From Verrucomicrobiota bacterium (GTDB lineage: Bacteria; Verrucomicrobiota; Verrucomicrobiia; Limisphaerales; DSYF01), in assembly GCA_025457615.1 (NCBI GenBank), contig JALOTZ010000014.1, forward strand, positions 1-64,000: DNA of 64,000 nucleotides, written 5' to 3'. Made by a program: the position numbers and the translations under genes. The notes under the pieces are model-generated. The model was not told where the DNA came from. It did no database searches and saw only the letters and a list, made by a program, of their open reading frames with translations. The first letter of the stretch is position 1; every line of letters begins with the position of its first letter. This document shows positions 28,799 through 39,266 of this stretch, piece by piece.

Positions 28799-29743
28799 TC
28801 AATCCAGAGGGTGTCCCCGAGCCGCCAGCAACAGCCGATACCATTCCTCGCGACTCAACTCGAGGCTGGCCGCCCGGGCCGCCTCCCGGATGCGGTCCGG
28901 CTGCGTGGAACCCACAATGGGCATAACCCGGGCCGGGTGTTTCATCAGCCAGGCCAACGCCACCACCGCCCGGCTTGCGCCATGGGCGGAGGCCACCTCG
29001 TCCAGCACCGGCTTGATGGGATCCGGGTCATACTTCTGCTGCCAGCTCAGCAACCGCCCGGCTCCGTCCGCCAACATCCCGCCGCCCAGCGGGCTCCAGG
29101 CCATCGGTGTAATGTCTTCCCTCAGGCATTGGTCCAAAGTGCCGTCCGTCAACGGATCCAACCGCATCAAGCTGAACTCGAACTGGTGGGTCACGATCGG
29201 CATCGGGCAGGCGGCCTGGAGAGCGGCGAGCAGGGTCGGGCGGAAATTGCTCACCCCGAAATGCCGCACCTTGCCCTGCTCCTTCAACTGCGTGAACGCC
29301 CGCGCCACCTCCCCGGGATCGACCAGGTAATCCGGACGATGCAACATGTAGATGTCAATGGTCTCAACCCCCAGACGCTTCAGCGATCCTTCGCAAGACT
29401 CGATGAGGTGTTCGGCGGACAAATCGTAGCGCTGCGGCGAGTGGGGATGCGGCAGGCCGGCATGCCGGACACCGCCCTTGGTGAGAATAACCACCCGCTC
29501 CCGCATCCCCGACACCTCCCTGAGCGCCTGGCCGAGAATCCTCTCCGCCGCGCCGCCGCCATAGATGTCCGCGTTGTCAAACAGCGTGTATCCGCTCTCG
29601 TAAGCGGCTATCACTGACCGGCGGCCGGCCGCCACGGCCTCGGGGGACGGCCCGGCGGGGCCCGCAGCCCCCGCAATCCGCCAACAACCGTAGGCCAGGC
29701 AGCCGCACCTGAGTTCGCTCGCGCCGATGGGAATCTGTTTCAT
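28799..29743 (-). CDS. Aldo/keto reductase
   Basis: AYESGYTLFDNADIYGGGAAERILGQAL; LGVETIDIYMLHRPDYL. Confidence 0.95.
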   Translation of the reverse strand: MKQIPIGASELRCGCLAYGCWRIAGAAGPAGPSPEAVAAGRRSVIAAYESGYTLFDNADIYGGGAAERILGQALREVSGMRERVVILTKGGVRHAGLPHPHSPQRYDLSAEHLIESCEGSLKRLGVETIDIYMLHRPDYLVDPGEVARAFTQLKEQGKVRHFGVSNFRPTLLAALQAACPMPIVTHQFEFSLMRLDPLTDGTLDQCLREDITPMAWSPLGGGMLADGAGRLLSWQQKYDPDPIKPVLDEVASAHGASRAVVALAWLMKHPARVMPIVGSTQPDRIREAARAASLELSREEWYRLLLAARGHPLD

Positions 29744-29827
29744 AACATGTCGGGTTTGGGTGCGCGCAGCTTTCCAAACCCGCGCGGCTTGTCAATGGAC
29801 AACGACGCTTGGTAACGTGGCGCGCTC

Positions 29828-30418
29828 TTGAAGAACGACACCTCCGCCCCCCAGCCGCCGTCTCCAACCACCGGCGGCGTGCCGTTGTGCGTGGACCTGG
29901 ACGGCACGCTCATCGGCACCGACACCATGTGGGAAGCCATGCTCTGGCTGGTCAAATGTAACCCGTTGAATCTCCTCTCGTTGTTCTGGTGGTGGGCCCG
30001 CGGCCGGGCGCATTTGAAACGCCAACTGGCGGCGCGCGCCCGGATCGACATCGCCGCCCTGCCCTATCATGCCGCGCTCATCCAGTGGCTCAGGCAGGAG
30101 AAGGCGTCCGGACGCCGCTTGATCCTGGTGACGGCTTCAGACCAAAGCATGGGCGAACGCGTGGCCGCGCATGTCCACCTGTTTGACGAGGTGATCGGCA
30201 GCAATGGGCGCGAGAACTTGCGCGGCCACACCAAACGACGCCGGTTGAATGAACGGTTCGGGAAGGGCGGATACGATTACGCCGGCAACTCCTCGGTGGA
30301 CCTCCAGGTCTGGCCTGACGTCCGCGCCGCCATCGTCGTGAACGCCCGGGCCAGCGTGCTGGAGCGGGCCCGGCGCCTGGCGCCCGTGGAGCAGGTGTTC
30401 GGTCCGCCGCCCGGATGA
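29828..30418 (+). CDS. HAD-family hydrolase (resembles N-terminal HAD domain of HAD-UbiA fusion proteins)
   Basis: CVDLDGTLIGTDTMWEAM motif; LVTASDQSMGERVAAH. Confidence 0.8.
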   Translation: MKNDTSAPQPPSPTTGGVPLCVDLDGTLIGTDTMWEAMLWLVKCNPLNLLSLFWWWARGRAHLKRQLAARARIDIAALPYHAALIQWLRQEKASGRRLILVTASDQSMGERVAAHVHLFDEVIGSNGRENLRGHTKRRRLNERFGKGGYDYAGNSSVDLQVWPDVRAAIVVNARASVLERARRLAPVEQVFGPPPG

Positions 30419-30620
30419 TCCCCGCCAGGCCGGCCTCGTCCGTCCGGTTGTCGGAGGCGCAATGCGACACCGTCAGCCGCTTTCCGCGCCCAAGATCGGG
30501 GTCTGGGCCTGAATCCCGGGACAACCCGACGGCTGCCGACCCCGGGCACTTCGGGACAACGCACTTGTCCAATCCCTTGGCCGCGCCCATGATCGCACCG
30601 CCGACCTGAAACCCCGTCTC

Positions 30621-30947
30621 ATGACATCTGCCAACGCATTCTCCGTCGTCCTGGTCACCGCCCCCACCCCTGCGGTGGCCCGGAAGCTGGCGCGCGCCGC
30701 GCTCGACCAACGCCTGATCGCCTGCGCCAATCTCGTGCCCCGCATCGAGTCATGGTACTGGTGGCAGGGCCGGATTGAATCCGGCAAGGAACAACTGATG
30801 GTGATGAAAACCCGCCGGACCTTGCTGCCCCGGCTGGAAAAGCTGATCCGCCAGTTGCACCCCTACGACACCCCCGAGTTCATCGCCCTGCCCCTGACCG
30901 CCGGCAACCGACGCTATCTGGACTGGATCCACCGCGAAACACAGTGA
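30621..30947 (+). CDS. cutA: Divalent cation tolerance protein CutA
   Basis: LVTAPTPAVARKLARAALDQRLIACANLVPRIESWYWWQGRIE. Confidence 0.95.
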   Translation: MTSANAFSVVLVTAPTPAVARKLARAALDQRLIACANLVPRIESWYWWQGRIESGKEQLMVMKTRRTLLPRLEKLIRQLHPYDTPEFIALPLTAGNRRYLDWIHRETQ

Positions 30948-31092
30948 CCAGGCGCCCCGCCGCCGGGACCCAACGGGGACAGGGTCATTGGTTCCCCAAG
31001 GGGACATGATCAAAGAGTCAGGACAAATCGGATACCTTTTCTTGCCACACCCCGGCGGCTGATGCACAGTGCGGCAAGATAAGGAAAATGCC

Positions 31093-31674
31093 ATGTCACT
31101 AGAATTGGAGCTGAACAAATTCCCGAAGCGGGTGAACCTCAAGGGCGGATTCTCCTGTGAGCTCCGTCCCTTGCGGCGCACCGACGAGGAGAGCCTGCAT
31201 GCCTTCTTCCGGATGCTCCCCGAGAAGGAGCGGATGTTCATCAAACACCGCGTCAACGAGCAGCCGGTCATCCGGGACTGGTGCCAGAACATCGATTACG
31301 CCCGGAATCTGCCCATCGTCGGCCTGGCGGATGGCAAGATCGTTGCCGACGCCACGCTGCACCAGCAGCAGGGCGGGTGGAAACGGCATGTGGGCCGGGT
31401 CAGCGTCCTCGTGTTGCCCGAGTATCGCGGCCGCGGATTGGCCCGGGCGCTCATCCACGAGATCGTGGAAGTGGCGCGCAACATCGGCCTGGAGCACGTG
31501 GAAGCGGAGTTCATGGGCGACCAGGAAGCGGCCATCAAGATGTTCGCCCTCATGGGCTTCAGCAATCTCCTGACCCTGGAGGATTACGTGAAGGACATGC
31601 AGGCCATCAAGCACGACTACGTCCTCATGGGACTGCAACTCAAGACGGACGAGGAATACGCCGGGATGGGTTAG
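31093..31674 (+). CDS. GNAT-family N-acetyltransferase
   Basis: VSVLVLPEYRGRGLARALIHEIVEVARNIGLEHVEAE; upstream aaggaaaa. Confidence 0.88.
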   Translation: MSLELELNKFPKRVNLKGGFSCELRPLRRTDEESLHAFFRMLPEKERMFIKHRVNEQPVIRDWCQNIDYARNLPIVGLADGKIVADATLHQQQGGWKRHVGRVSVLVLPEYRGRGLARALIHEIVEVARNIGLEHVEAEFMGDQEAAIKMFALMGFSNLLTLEDYVKDMQAIKHDYVLMGLQLKTDEEYAGMG

Positions 31675-31763
31675 GCGATCGCCCGCGGCGGCCCTTCTCC
31701 TGCGCCAGCCTCGGGTTCCCGGCCTTTTGAACCCCTGCCGGCCCTGGGTGTCGAATACAGACA

Positions 31764-33320
31764 TTGTCAGCGGTGAAAAACATCCTTCTGCCCCCGGGGA
31801 CACTCCTGTTCCTCGCTGCCGGGACGCTCTGGTGCCCGGCGCAACAGGTGCCTGTCCAGGAACGCCAACTCGACAACGGCCTGCGCGTGCTGCTGGTCGA
31901 ACGGCACGATGAACCGAGCGTGTCCGGAGGCTGGGTGGCCCATGTGGGCAGCGCCAACGAGCGTCCCGGAATCACCGGCATGGCTCACCTTTTCGAACAC
32001 ATGATGTTCAAGGGCACCCGCACCATCGGCACCCGGGATTACCAACGCGACCAGGCCGTCATCCAGCGCCAGGAGGAGGTCCGCTCCGCCATCCGCGAGG
32101 AGGAAGCCAAGCTGCGGGCCGCCTGGCGCCGGGGCGAAATTGACGACCTTCAGAACCCGGACCACAAACCGCCGCCACTGCGGGCCCTGGAGCGGGAGTT
32201 TGACGCGCTGGTGGCCGAACAGCGCGAGCTGCTCGTCAAGAACGAGTTCGACCGCATCTACACCACCGGCGGCGCCTCGGGCATGAACGCCTTCACCAGC
32301 ACGGACCTCACCGGCTACTTCATCACCGTGCCCGCCAACAAGCTCGAGCTGTGGGCCTGGATGGAATCCGAGCGGCTGCTCCACCCGGTCTTCCGCGAAT
32401 TCTACAGCGAACGCGATGTGGTGTTCGAGGAACGCCGGATGCGCACCGAGTCCACCCCGCTGGGCCGGTTTGACGAGGCCTTTGACTCCATGATCTGGAC
32501 CTCGCACCCCTACCAGTGGCCGGTGGGCGGGTGGCCTTCGGACATTGCGGCCATCTCGAAGGCGGAGGCGGACACCTTCTTTGCCACCTATTACGCACCC
32601 CAGAACATCACCTTGGTGCTGGTGGGCGATTTCGAGGCGGACGCGGCGATGCGGATGATCCAGCGGTATTTCGGACGCATCCCGCGCGGACCCCGGGCCG
32701 CGCCCGACCTGGTGACGAGCGAGATGCCGCAACTGGCCGAACGACGCATGAACGCCCAGGCCGAGACCAATCCCCGGCTGTCCATCGCCTGGCACACCGT
32801 TCCCTTCGGACACAAGGACTCCTACGCGCTGAACATCCTCTCCCAGATCCTGGCCACCCGCACCGGCCGCCTCTACAAGGGGCTGGTGCTCGGCCCGGAG
32901 GTCGCCACCGAGGTGGAGGCCGCGCCCGATTCCCGCAAATGGGCCGGAACCTTCGTCATCTCCGCCGAGGTCCGGGAACCGCACACCCCCCACGAGGTGG
33001 AACAGGCCATCAACGCGGAGCTCGAGCGGCTCAAACGCGAGCCGGTGCCGCCGGACGAATTGCAGAAGGTGAAGAACAACTTCGCCGCCTACGAGTACCG
33101 CCGCCTGACCTCCAACATGTCCATTCTCATCCAGTTGATTTTCTATGACGGACTCGGGGACTGGCGGGAGATCAACACCGCCGGGGCCAAACACCAGGCG
33201 GTCACGGCCGAACAGATTCAAGCGGTGGCTGCCAGGTATTTCACGGCCGAGAATCGCAACGTGGCCACCTACACGCGCAAGACCACGGAAGCGCAACCCA
33301 ACCCCTCCCCCGGATCATGA
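31764..33320 (+). CDS. M16-family zinc metallopeptidase
   Basis: HLFEHMMFKGT (HXXEH); signal-like N-terminus; start codon uncertain. Confidence 0.93.
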   Translation: MSAVKNILLPPGTLLFLAAGTLWCPAQQVPVQERQLDNGLRVLLVERHDEPSVSGGWVAHVGSANERPGITGMAHLFEHMMFKGTRTIGTRDYQRDQAVIQRQEEVRSAIREEEAKLRAAWRRGEIDDLQNPDHKPPPLRALEREFDALVAEQRELLVKNEFDRIYTTGGASGMNAFTSTDLTGYFITVPANKLELWAWMESERLLHPVFREFYSERDVVFEERRMRTESTPLGRFDEAFDSMIWTSHPYQWPVGGWPSDIAAISKAEADTFFATYYAPQNITLVLVGDFEADAAMRMIQRYFGRIPRGPRAAPDLVTSEMPQLAERRMNAQAETNPRLSIAWHTVPFGHKDSYALNILSQILATRTGRLYKGLVLGPEVATEVEAAPDSRKWAGTFVISAEVREPHTPHEVEQAINAELERLKREPVPPDELQKVKNNFAAYEYRRLTSNMSILIQLIFYDGLGDWREINTAGAKHQAVTAEQIQAVAARYFTAENRNVATYTRKTTEAQPNPSPGS

Positions 33321-34846
33321 AGCCCGCCGCCCTCTGGATCGGTTTGGTGATCGCCGGGCTCAGCAGCGCCGGCTGCCACACCCACCCCGCCAGCGCCGCA
33401 CCCGCCGACACCACGTCCGCCAGCCCGATCCCGGATCGTCCGGAACAGTTGGTGTTTCCCCCCCTGGACTATCAACCGCCCCATCCCGATGAATTCCGCG
33501 TGACCCTCACCAACGGGCCGATCGCCTATGTGGCCAGCGACCGGGAGTTGCCGCTGGTCAACCTCCTGGTGCTCGTTCGCGTCGGCCACTACCTGGATCC
33601 CCAGGGCCAGGAAGGTCTGGCCGATCTGACCGGATACCTGCTGTCCAAAGGCGGCACCAAATCGATGAGCGCGGAGGATCTGGAGGAGCGACTGGCCTTT
33701 CTGGCCGCCGATTTCTCCTCCGAGACCGGCGATACACAAGGCCGGGTTCACCTGAACCTGCTTTCCAAGGATCTCGATGAAGGCCTGGCCCTGCTGCGCG
33801 AGGCCCTCACCGCGCCCCGGTTCCAGGAAGACAAGCTGACCCTGCGCAAGGAACAACTCCTCCAGGCCATGAAACAGCGCAACGACGACTCCGCCAACCT
33901 CGAAGCTCGTGAACGGGGCTTCCTGGCCTATGGCGACAGCTTCTGGAGCAACCAGTACGACACGGAGTCCTCGATCGCCGCCATCTCGCGCCCGGACCTC
34001 CAGGCCTTTCACCAGCAATGGTTTCATCCCCGCAACTTCGTGGTCGCGGCCAGCGGTGATTTCGACCGTCAGGAACTGATCGGAAAACTCGAGGCAGTCT
34101 TCGCCCACTGGCCGTTCCCGGGGCAAACACCCCCGGCCATCCCCACCCACACGACCTTCGCCGCCCCCGGAATCTACCTGGTGGACAAGGACGTCACTCA
34201 GGGCCGGGTCTCCGTGCTGCTGCCGGGCGTGATGCGCACCGATCCCGACTATTTTCCCGTGGTGCTCATGAACCGCATCCTCGGCGGCGGCGGGTTCACG
34301 TCGCGCCTGGTCAACCGCGTGCGATCCGACGAAGGACTGGCCTACGCCGCCGCCTCCACGTTCCCCGGCAGCGTGTATTATCCGGAACCGTTCGTCGCCG
34401 GATTCCAGACCAAGTCGCGCACCGTGGCCTACGCCACCTCGATCGTGCTGCAGGAAATCCACCGCCTGGCGCAAGAACCGGTGACGGCGGCCGAACTCGA
34501 AACCGCGCAGCGGTCCATGATCGACACGTTCCCCCGCGCCTTCGCCAGCAAGGCAGCCACCGTCGAACGCTTTGCCACCGATGAATTCACCGGGCGATAC
34601 CATACGGAACCCGACTATTACATGAAGTATCGGGATCGCATCGCTGCGGTCACCATCCCGGACATTCAACGCGCGGCCCGGACGCATCTTGACGCCCGAC
34701 CGCCCGCCATCCTGGTGGTCGGGGACAAGGAGGAGATTCTCAAGGGACACCCGGACCACCCCGGGCGCTTGGAGGACCTGGTCAAAGGCCCGATGGTCGC
34801 CGTGCCCTTGCGCGATCCCATGACCATGCGGCCCCTGACCGAGTAG
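33317..34846 (+). CDS. M16-family peptidase-like protein lacking HXXEH (partner subunit)
   Basis: M16 domains; lipobox-like IAGLSSAGC; ADLTGYLLSKGGTKS at the active-site position; 4-bp overlap with upstream M16. Confidence 0.88.
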   Translation: MKPAALWIGLVIAGLSSAGCHTHPASAAPADTTSASPIPDRPEQLVFPPLDYQPPHPDEFRVTLTNGPIAYVASDRELPLVNLLVLVRVGHYLDPQGQEGLADLTGYLLSKGGTKSMSAEDLEERLAFLAADFSSETGDTQGRVHLNLLSKDLDEGLALLREALTAPRFQEDKLTLRKEQLLQAMKQRNDDSANLEARERGFLAYGDSFWSNQYDTESSIAAISRPDLQAFHQQWFHPRNFVVAASGDFDRQELIGKLEAVFAHWPFPGQTPPAIPTHTTFAAPGIYLVDKDVTQGRVSVLLPGVMRTDPDYFPVVLMNRILGGGGFTSRLVNRVRSDEGLAYAAASTFPGSVYYPEPFVAGFQTKSRTVAYATSIVLQEIHRLAQEPVTAAELETAQRSMIDTFPRAFASKAATVERFATDEFTGRYHTEPDYYMKYRDRIAAVTIPDIQRAARTHLDARPPAILVVGDKEEILKGHPDHPGRLEDLVKGPMVAVPLRDPMTMRPLTE

Positions 34847-34981
34847 GAATCGACCGCCAATCGTGAGCCAACCGGTTCCCCTTCGCGGACGAAAGGACCG
34901 CCCCATGAACCGGTGGGCAGAGGCTTCCTTCCAGCTCCCCGACCAGGGCGACGACCTCACGTCGGCGCCTGCAGCACCCAC

Positions 34982-36706
34982 TCAAATCCCCTCGCCCCGC
35001 GCGCGATCCACATCCGCAGCCTTGGGCGGCGCCTCGGCGACGTGTTCCAGCGGGTGCTCCTCCTTGTGCCACTCCTCGGACACACGCCCATCCCACCATG
35101 CCCAGTTCATCGGGTAGGTTCCCGGGGCGAAGATGACGTGGTAGAAATGCCAGACCACGATGGCCAGGCAGGCCAGGATGGCCTCGTAGTAGTGAATCGT
35201 GGTGGCCACTTCCACCACCCACCGCGGCAGAAACTGCGTCACATCCACCTTCAGCCAGATGGCCAGACCCGTGACCCCCATGATCACCGTCCCCCACACC
35301 ACCGCCCAGTACTCGAACTTCTCCACGTAACCGAACCGTCCGAACCGGGGCCGCTCGGACCTGTGTCCGGTGAGGTAACGCAGATTCAAGACGATGTCAG
35401 TCACATCCCGCTTCCGAAACCACAGGTCCCGGACCAACCGCCGTCCCTCCCGGAACAGGGCGATGTAAACCAGATGCCACACACCCAGCGCGATCAACAC
35501 CACGCCGGCGCCGCGATGCACCCAACGGCGTACATTCTCGTCATTGGCAAACAGCCAGGCCACCCAGGTGTCCGGGTATTTCAAGGCAAACCCACTCAGC
35601 GCCAGCAGAATGAAGGTGCTCAGCAGGATGAAATGCTGCGCCCGCTGATGCCGATCCATCCGCATCACGGTCGGACCCCGCGTGCCGCGGGCCAGCAGCG
35701 CGCTGCGCATGAGGGAAAGCAGGTTGTGAAGAGAGAGCGCGCCCACCACCCCGAAGATCAGCAAGAGGTAGATCCGCCGCACCCACCAGTTCACCTGCTC
35801 CCCCAGGTTTCCCTCCGGCACGCCCTTCAAATGCACCCGGCCCAGTGCGAACTGCTCGGAAATGCCCGGATGACACTGCCCACAGGTGGTCACCAGATGC
35901 GCCGGGTGCACCGAGGACTCCGGATCGGTCGAGGGCAGGATCCGGTGGTAACCGTGGCAACTGGCGCAGTTGGCCGCCGTGGCTGACCCGCCTTGAATCG
36001 CCAGCCCGTGATAGCTTTCAAAAAAGGTCTTCACCCGGTCCGCCGGGAGTCCAAACTTCGTGTTCAACCGCTCGGACGCATGGCACTTGCTGCAGACCTG
36101 TTCCGCCACCTGCTCGCCGGGCGCTCCGCGCAGGGCCTGAATGGAATGTTCCATGTGGCAGTCCGTGCAGGTGGGCGCCTCCCGCACCCCCTGCGCGGCC
36201 GCCTTGCCGTGGACGCTCCCCGCCACGTCCTCCGCCTCGGTGGGATGACAATCGCCGCACGTTGCCGCCTGCCTCGAGAAATGCAGCCGCGAGCGCGGAT
36301 CGGTCGAGGGCAGTACGTCGTGATGGTGGTGGCAATCCCGGCAACCCGGCGCCGCCGGGTCGCCCGACTCCGCAGCCTGGCCGTGAACGCTCAGACCGTA
36401 GGAGAGCGCCTGCCGCTCATGGCACGCCTCGCACCGGACCGGCTTGGGCTTCACCTGGTCGTCCGGATGCTCCCACGCGATGTCCGCGTGGCAAGCGCTG
36501 CAGGTGTTGGTCGAGTGGCTGGACGCGGCAAGCACTGAAGCGTCCACATACAGCGACCGCTCGCGCCCGTCCTCCGTTGTAGCGGTCAGATCCTGGTCCG
36601 CATGACATTCCAGGCATTTGTCGTCCGGAACCGGCTCGGCGGCGACGGTGGAAAGGCAACTGGCGCCGGCCGCCCCCCAAAGCATCAGCCCGAGACAGAA
36701 CGACAT
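34982..36706 (-). CDS. Multihaem c-type cytochrome (9 CXXCH) fused to cytochrome b-like membrane domain
   Basis: 9 CXXCH motifs counted, then a multi-TM His-containing domain; start placed at MSFCLGLMLWGAAG inside ORF 34982..37009. Confidence 0.85.
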   Translation of the reverse strand: MSFCLGLMLWGAAGASCLSTVAAEPVPDDKCLECHADQDLTATTEDGRERSLYVDASVLAASSHSTNTCSACHADIAWEHPDDQVKPKPVRCEACHERQALSYGLSVHGQAAESGDPAAPGCRDCHHHHDVLPSTDPRSRLHFSRQAATCGDCHPTEAEDVAGSVHGKAAAQGVREAPTCTDCHMEHSIQALRGAPGEQVAEQVCSKCHASERLNTKFGLPADRVKTFFESYHGLAIQGGSATAANCASCHGYHRILPSTDPESSVHPAHLVTTCGQCHPGISEQFALGRVHLKGVPEGNLGEQVNWWVRRIYLLLIFGVVGALSLHNLLSLMRSALLARGTRGPTVMRMDRHQRAQHFILLSTFILLALSGFALKYPDTWVAWLFANDENVRRWVHRGAGVVLIALGVWHLVYIALFREGRRLVRDLWFRKRDVTDIVLNLRYLTGHRSERPRFGRFGYVEKFEYWAVVWGTVIMGVTGLAIWLKVDVTQFLPRWVVEVATTIHYYEAILACLAIVVWHFYHVIFAPGTYPMNWAWWDGRVSEEWHKEEHPLEHVAEAPPKAADVDRARGEGI

Positions 36707-36740
36707 CCGCCCGGCATGATTCGCCAACGCCCTTCTCAAA

Positions 36741-36793
36741 AGGGTGGGGCTGTGCTGTGCGTGGCCCGGGCGCCGGCGCCGTGGCGCCCTGCC
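36741..36793 (+). repeat. Type F bipartite GC-rich hairpin element, copy 1
   Basis: agggtggggctgtgctgtgcgtggcccgggcgccggcgccgtggcgccctgcc; aligns to 57782-57833 and reverse complement of 39205-39258. Confidence 0.6.
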
Positions 36794-36840
36794 CAAACGG
36801 AAGTCTGTCTCCGACATGGGTCTGATCATGGCGTTCCCGC

Positions 36841-39027
36841 TCAATGCACCAGGCGCGTGGCCATGGCGTAAACAATCAACAGCAGCAGCACCAATCCCAT
36901 GCCGAAGAAGATGAATCCCACCGGCCGCGCAATCCGCTTCCACCGCAGCCATTCGTCCTTGACCCGATACTTGTCCAGCCGTCCGCTCTGGATCAACCGG
37001 TCGTACCACCGCCGCCGTTCGTGCAGCATTTCGGTCTTCGAGACGCGACCGGAGAAAATCACCGTGTCCATCGGGAACTTCTCGAGCCGGAAGTGCGTGT
37101 TGAAAAAGTGCACCGTAAAGATGAATCCCGCCGCCAGCAGTGCTTCATCCGAGTGCACAATCAACGCGACGTTGATGATCCAGCCCGGCAGGAAACGGGT
37201 GAAGAACTGCGGGAACCACATGATCAGGCCGGACGCCCCGATGATGAACACGCCCCAGAAGACGGCGAAGTAGTCGAACCGCTCCCAATACGTCCAGCGA
37301 TCAAACTGCGGCTTCTCGCCCTTGCCAAAGAACCACTTCTGGTGCGCCCAGAAATCCACCACGTCCCGGTGCGTCGGGATCATCGAGTCCGGACCGAACA
37401 CAACGCCGATCAATCGCCGGAACTTCCACCGTCCGGTTTGCGGATCGCGGACTGCGTGCCGGTTCTTCCAGGCCGAAACCACCAGGGCGCACAGGTGCAG
37501 CCCGAAGTAGAGGAACGTCACGATCGCCCCGAATCGGTGCATGGTGCGGGCCGCCTCCGCCCCGCCCAGGAACCCGAACATCACCCGGGCCCACTCGGTG
37601 TAGTAGAACTTGAGCGGCATGCCGGTGATCACCAGCAGCAGGAAACTGGTCACCACCAGGAAATGCAGGAACCGCTCGAAGGGCGAGAACCGCGTGAACC
37701 ATTCGTCATCCACCTGCGCGTTCACCTTGGCTTCCCGGAACTTCTTCGAGTCGGAGACGTAGAGATAGATCGAACGCCCCAGCCACAGCAACGTGTGCCC
37801 GCCGAAAAAGGCAAACACCCCCAGCAGCAGCACGGTCATGAACACAAAGGTCGCGTGCAAAACGGGATACTTCTGGCCATCCAGCGGATTCGCGTGCGGC
37901 TGGTACTGGGTGAACCCGACCGTGCTGTGCTCGTGACACTGACCGCAGGTGGCCACGATGTTCTGCGAGGACAGCCGGGAGTCCGGACTGGTGGGAGGCA
38001 GCACGTCGTGATGGCCGTGGCAATCGTAACAAGCCGCCACTTCGGATGCCTGGTTGGGTCGGCCCAGCGCCATGGCCTTCCCGTGGTACGTGTCCTGGTA
38101 ATGCAGGAGGCTGTCCTCATGGCACTTGCCGCAGCGCTGATCGCTCACCTGCTTGAAATGCCCGTTCCGGGGCTGCTCGATCTCGTGCGCCGTGTGGCAA
38201 TCCGTGCACACCGGCCCGCGCGCATCCCCCCGGTTCAACAAGGCGCCGTGGACACTCCGATTGTAAATCTGTTCGACGCCCAGGTGGCACTTGCCGCACG
38301 TGTCCGCCACGTGCGTCTTGTGGATGGACGCGCTGCGATCCACGCTGCGCTTGATGTCATGCGCGCCGTGGCAGTCGCCGCAGGATGGCGCCACGATCAA
38401 TCCCTTCCCCGACAGCGCCTTGCCATGGATGCTTTCGTGGAACAGCGAGCTTACGCCGGGGTACTTGATCCGGTATTCCTCGGTCAGACCGACGTTGCTG
38501 TGGCACCGGGCGCAGGTGCGCTCGAGGTTCATCTTGAACGTGGGCGAGTTCGGGTTGCGCGCGGAGAGGATGTCGTGCTTGCCATGGCAGTCCGCGCAGG
38601 ATGCCGCCTCCGAGGCGCCCATCGCACGGCTCACCCCGTGAATGCTGGTGGCGTAGATCCCCGCTTCTTCGGCATGGCAGGACGCGCAATCCACAGGCTT
38701 GGCCGCCAGCCCGTCGTCCGGATGCTCCTCGGTCAGGTCCGAGTGGCAACTGGCGCAGGTGTTGGTGCGATGGACCGACGAGAGCAGGAGATCCTCGTGC
38801 ACCAGCAGACTCTTCACCGACCCATCCGGCAAATCCTTGGTGAGGTCCGCCATGGAATGGCATTCCAGGCACTTGTCATTCGGGACCGGCTCGGCGGCGC
38901 TGACCTGCCGTCCGGCGCACAGCACGAATACGCCGGCGCAAAGCAGGCTGAGACGCTCAACAACCCGCCAACGGACCCGCGATCGGCCCCGGGCACAGGC
39001 CGGGAGCAACATGGGATGGGTGTCCAT
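36841..39027 (-). CDS. Multihaem c-type cytochrome (11 CXXCH) fused to cytochrome b-like membrane domain
   Basis: 11 CXXCH motifs counted; AEPVPNDKCLECH opening is paralogous to AEPVPDDKCLECH in the neighbouring gene; start placed at MDTHPMLLP. Confidence 0.86.
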   Translation of the reverse strand: MDTHPMLLPACARGRSRVRWRVVERLSLLCAGVFVLCAGRQVSAAEPVPNDKCLECHSMADLTKDLPDGSVKSLLVHEDLLLSSVHRTNTCASCHSDLTEEHPDDGLAAKPVDCASCHAEEAGIYATSIHGVSRAMGASEAASCADCHGKHDILSARNPNSPTFKMNLERTCARCHSNVGLTEEYRIKYPGVSSLFHESIHGKALSGKGLIVAPSCGDCHGAHDIKRSVDRSASIHKTHVADTCGKCHLGVEQIYNRSVHGALLNRGDARGPVCTDCHTAHEIEQPRNGHFKQVSDQRCGKCHEDSLLHYQDTYHGKAMALGRPNQASEVAACYDCHGHHDVLPPTSPDSRLSSQNIVATCGQCHEHSTVGFTQYQPHANPLDGQKYPVLHATFVFMTVLLLGVFAFFGGHTLLWLGRSIYLYVSDSKKFREAKVNAQVDDEWFTRFSPFERFLHFLVVTSFLLLVITGMPLKFYYTEWARVMFGFLGGAEAARTMHRFGAIVTFLYFGLHLCALVVSAWKNRHAVRDPQTGRWKFRRLIGVVFGPDSMIPTHRDVVDFWAHQKWFFGKGEKPQFDRWTYWERFDYFAVFWGVFIIGASGLIMWFPQFFTRFLPGWIINVALIVHSDEALLAAGFIFTVHFFNTHFRLEKFPMDTVIFSGRVSKTEMLHERRRWYDRLIQSGRLDKYRVKDEWLRWKRIARPVGFIFFGMGLVLLLLIVYAMATRLVH

Positions 39028-39084
39028 GACTCCACTGATGCGCTCTGCGAGCCCGGCTTCCCACACCTTTTTTGGGAACTAATC

Positions 39085-39100
39085 ACCCAATCTTGTCATT
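39085..39100 (-). promoter_or_regulatory. CAAGATTKGG-type motif upstream of the 11-haem gene
   Basis: Minus strand TGACAAGATTGGGTGATT resembles 59709-59728 and 60078-60097. Confidence 0.3.
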
Positions 39101-39204
39101 CCCGCCGTCGAGGCAAGGGCCAGCGCGTTCAACACCGAGACACGGAGGACTCAGTTCATGGGGAGCCCCCACGATCAAGAGGTCGCGCGTGGGGACCATG
39201 AACC

Positions 39205-39258
39205 TGGCAGGGCGCCGGTGCCCCGGCGCCGGGCCGCGCGCAGCGCGGCCCGGCCTTC
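39205..39258 (-). repeat. Type F bipartite GC-rich hairpin element, copy 2
   Basis: Includes perfect hairpin GGGCCGCGC-GCA-GCGCGGCCC at 39231-39251 and ggcagggcgccggtgccccggcgcc. Confidence 0.6.
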
Positions 39259-39266
39259 CCGCCGGT

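Noticed and set aside
30948-31092. Possible REP/transposase remnant (ggggacagggtc...ggggacatg)
   Set aside because: Short suggestive sequence only; no ORF and no second copy recognised in the window.
36707-37009. N-terminal extension of the 9-haem/cyt-b ORF
   Set aside because: Runs through a type F repeat and overlaps the neighbouring gene; a signal peptide starts at MSFCLGLML (36706).
36844-39201. 785-aa plus-strand ORF antisense to the 11-haem cytochrome gene
   Set aside because: His/Arg/Pro-rich low-complexity translation; opposite strand has 11 in-frame CXXCH motifs and TM helices. GC-rich antisense artefact.
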